A DNA stretch of 64,000 nt from Gammaproteobacteria bacterium. Its GTDB lineage: Bacteria > Pseudomonadota > Gammaproteobacteria > Ga0077536. The position numbers were made by a program, and so were the translations under genes. Position 1 is the first letter of the stretch, and each line of letters opens with the position of its first letter. The DNA is taken from NCBI GenBank assembly GCA_020849475.1, contig JADLGE010000025.1, positions 51,287-115,286 of the forward strand, in the 5' to 3' direction. Below, piece after piece: positions 63,301-64,000 of this stretch. Under the pieces are notes generated by a model. The model did not search any database. It was not told the DNA's origin and saw only the letters and a list, made by a program, of their open reading frames with translations.

Positions 63301-64000
63301 ACGCGGCCAAGTTTACGATCGACAGCGCGACGGGTGTGCTGACGTTTGTCGCGGCGCCGGACTTCGAGTCGCCGACGGATGTGGGGGGGAACAACGTCTA
63401 CAACGTCGATATCCTGGCCAGCACCGCGGCGTCGGGTAATGAGCCCCAGAGCATTGCCATCACGGTGACGGCGGTCAATGACAATGATCCGGTGATCACC
63501 AGCGCGTCGACGGCGAACTTTGCCGAGAACGCGACGGGCACGGTGGTCGACGTCAATGCGACCGATGCCGACCTGCCGGCGCAGACGCTGACGTTCTCGA
63601 TCACGGGGGGCGCGGATGCAGCGAAGTTCGCCATCAACGCCAGCACCGGTATCGTGACTTTCCTAAGCTCGCCGAACTTTGAAGCGCCGACCGATGCGGG
63701 CGCGGACAACGTCTACAACCTCACCGTCACGGCCAGCGACGGCACGCGCAGCAGTAACCAGGCGATAGCCATCACGGTGACGCCGGTCAACGAGTTCAGC
63801 CCGGTGTTTACCAGTGCGGCGACGGCGAACTTCGCCGAGAACGCGGTGGGTACGGTGTTGACGGTGGTCGCGACCGACGCGGACCAGCCGGCGGCGACAC
63901 TGAGCTATTCGATTTCAGGGGGCGCGGACGCCGCCAAGTTCGCGATTGACGGTGCGACCGGTGCGCTGACGTTTGTGACTTCGCCGAACTTTGAAGCGCC
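60354..64000 (+). CDS. Giant cadherin-repeat surface adhesin (5' part)
   Basis: An open frame from ATG 60354 (MEVLLKIIAVDGTPRTVVVK) to the window end, at least 1215 residues. Residues 1-223 form a unique N-terminal region: a beta-rich start with VVVKPGDTVQVQPGETVIVS, then an acidic/Pro-rich linker ending near PPAPPPPDD. From residue 224 come nine full and one partial cadherin-like repeats of 99-104 residues. No signal peptide is present, as expected for a type I substrate whose secretion signal is at the far C-terminus. No T/P-A-A-G site like that cut by LapG in LapA-type adhesins was seen in the N-terminal region. The three T1SS genes just upstream are the evident exporter. Confidence 0.92.
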   Translation, partial: MEVLLKIIAVDGTPRTVVVKPGDTVQVQPGETVIVSPEQNITVSAERHGEALVLHTPAGDIALRGFYAPPPRAQEQAQAEQPPSALVYQDQQGLHVEDMRGTQAVSGSFEIQPLVGAGLSEGIALPEQFMLPGYEQRLAAFRAVFAEPDAFDLESAAHRPTLEPLTPSALQTGLPEPIAPYKLTLEEDPQDQPDGESARPVDDPLAPVVGGAPILPPAPPPPDDNVAPVFTPNSPVSISEAASAGTSFVAGAATDADGDTLTFSIAGGNVGNAFAIDASTGVITVANPARLDFETRPAYELNVAVDDGHGHVVEQVVSVTLTDANDAPVIANQAFAVTENSANGTLVGTVAASDADVGQTLTYAITGGTGASAFQIDAATGQLRVADAAQLDREAVAALTVEVSVTDSATQSETRSAVVTVSLNGINDFAPVFTSNANFNAAENGTAVGTVVATDADAGAPALVYSLVGGADQAVFAINASTGVLRFLSAPDFESPTDAGGDNVYNVDVQVSDGVNTALQNVAVTVTDGNDAPVITSAATAAAAENQTVVTTVTATDADGDIPTFAIVGGVDAARFNIDANSGALSFVAAPNFEAPIDSNADNIYVVQVRASDGNGGTINQTLSVTVTGVNDNTPVITSAAAVNFAENGSGTVLDVNATDADLPAQTLTFSITGGADAASFAINASTGVVTFVSAPDFEAPTDADTNNVYQLQVTASDGALSVAQNIAVTVTGVNDASPLFTSATTANFAENAVGTILTVQASDADLPAQTLTYSISGGADAARFAINAASGALSFVSAPNAEAPTDAGANNIYDVQVTASDGARTTNQSIAVTVTGVNDNAPVITSAATTNFAENGIGTVIDVNATDADVPADTLTFSISGGVDAALFAIDGATGVLTFVTPPNFEAPTDSGANNVYNVQVTASDGVNNVNQAIAITVTDIGPTVIVSPATANFAEGGTGTALDVDAASEETITYSITGGADAAKFTIDSATGVLTFVAAPDFESPTDVGGNNVYNVDILASTAASGNEPQSIAITVTAVNDNDPVITSASTANFAENATGTVVDVNATDADLPAQTLTFSITGGADAAKFAINASTGIVTFLSSPNFEAPTDAGADNVYNLTVTASDGTRSSNQAIAITVTPVNEFSPVFTSAATANFAENAVGTVLTVVATDADQPAATLSYSISGGADAAKFAIDGATGALTFVTSPNFEA
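61023..64000 (+). repeat. Tandem cadherin-like repeats, about 312 bases each
   Basis: Units begin at 61023, 61329, 61635, 61944, 62247, 62559, 62871, 63183, 63480 and 63792. Units 5, 6, 7 and 9 are exactly 312 bases (104 codons). The consensus contains APVITSAATANFAENAVGT, VDVNATDADLPAQTLTFSI, GGADAAKFAI and APNFEAPTDAGANNVYNVQV. ATDAD and the DN at the boundary are likely calcium ligands. Unit 8 is 297 bases and has lost the ATDAD and boundary Asp motifs. Units 1-4 are the most diverged; later units are more alike. Confidence 0.9.

Noticed and set aside
61865..63709. Series of similar minus-strand frames of about 100 codons across the adhesin
   Set aside because: They repeat because the adhesin repeats are copied every 312 bases; they are antisense shadows, not a gene family.
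61023..64000. Regular repeats considered as a CRISPR-like array
   Set aside because: Units are 297-312 bases, translate as one continuous cadherin-type protein and have no short repeat/spacer structure.

Overview
The window is GC-rich chromosomal DNA of a gammaproteobacterium. The evidence is the block thrS-infC-rpmI-rplT-pheS-pheT-ihfA-MerR gene-tRNA-Pro, the YhhQ queuosine-precursor transporter, PpnN, CnoX, encoded CCA ends on the tRNAs, and the pair of PEP-CTERM regulators PrsK/PrsR. The genus cannot be fixed from the sequence. Coding density is high, many genes overlap by 1-8 bases, and short palindromic repeats sit in several intergenic gaps.

Layout. 1-3.8 kb: the end of a FlaA1/WbpM-type sugar-nucleotide dehydratase, galU, a small acidic protein and ppnN. 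3.8-8.2 kb, minus strand: an AttEFGH-like export set (ABC ATPase, one large FtsX-type permease, secreted AttH-like protein), followed by an orphan plus-strand terminator that suggests a small RNA. 8.4-12.5 kb: a glycosyltransferase with a flippase-like membrane protein, then yhhQ and two uncharacterised genes. 12.6-20.3 kb: an FtsH-type protease whose last codons lie in a MITE-like inverted repeat, a zinc alcohol dehydrogenase, a DctA-type transporter, an acyl-CoA synthetase, CnoX and a tyrosine phosphatase.

20.3-31.2 kb looks like an accessory metabolic and stress region. A minus-strand operon with ATGA/GTGA junctions encodes an acetyl-CoA-synthetase-like enzyme, E1-alpha, E1-beta and E2 of a 2-oxo-acid dehydrogenase, and an acyl carrier protein; no E3 is present. 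Around it are an aminotransferase, a small coiled-coil protein, a host-attachment-family protein, a lone GroEL, a decayed mntP fragment and a glutamate dehydrogenase.

31.4-43.3 kb is housekeeping: tRNA-Asn, an aspartate aminotransferase, uvrB, tRNA-Val, thrS, infC (AUA start), rpmI, rplT, a strong terminator, pheS, pheT, ihfA, a MerR-like regulator, tRNA-Pro and a Sel1-type lipoprotein. glmS (43.4 kb) starts the envelope part.

45.2-64 kb is the most interesting stretch. It holds a sigma54 response regulator, a single Hpt protein and a hybrid kinase. A 375-base structured gap follows, containing a consensus sigma54 promoter directly in front of a PEP-CTERM-type sugar transferase (EpsB-like), then PrsK and PrsR. 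Next come a type I secretion system (TolC-like protein, ABC exporter with an inactive C39-like domain, HlyD-like adaptor) and the beginning of a giant adhesin with at least ten cadherin-like repeats of about 104 residues, cut by the window end. The likely joint role is phosphorelay and sigma54 control of exopolysaccharide and surface adhesin production (inference).
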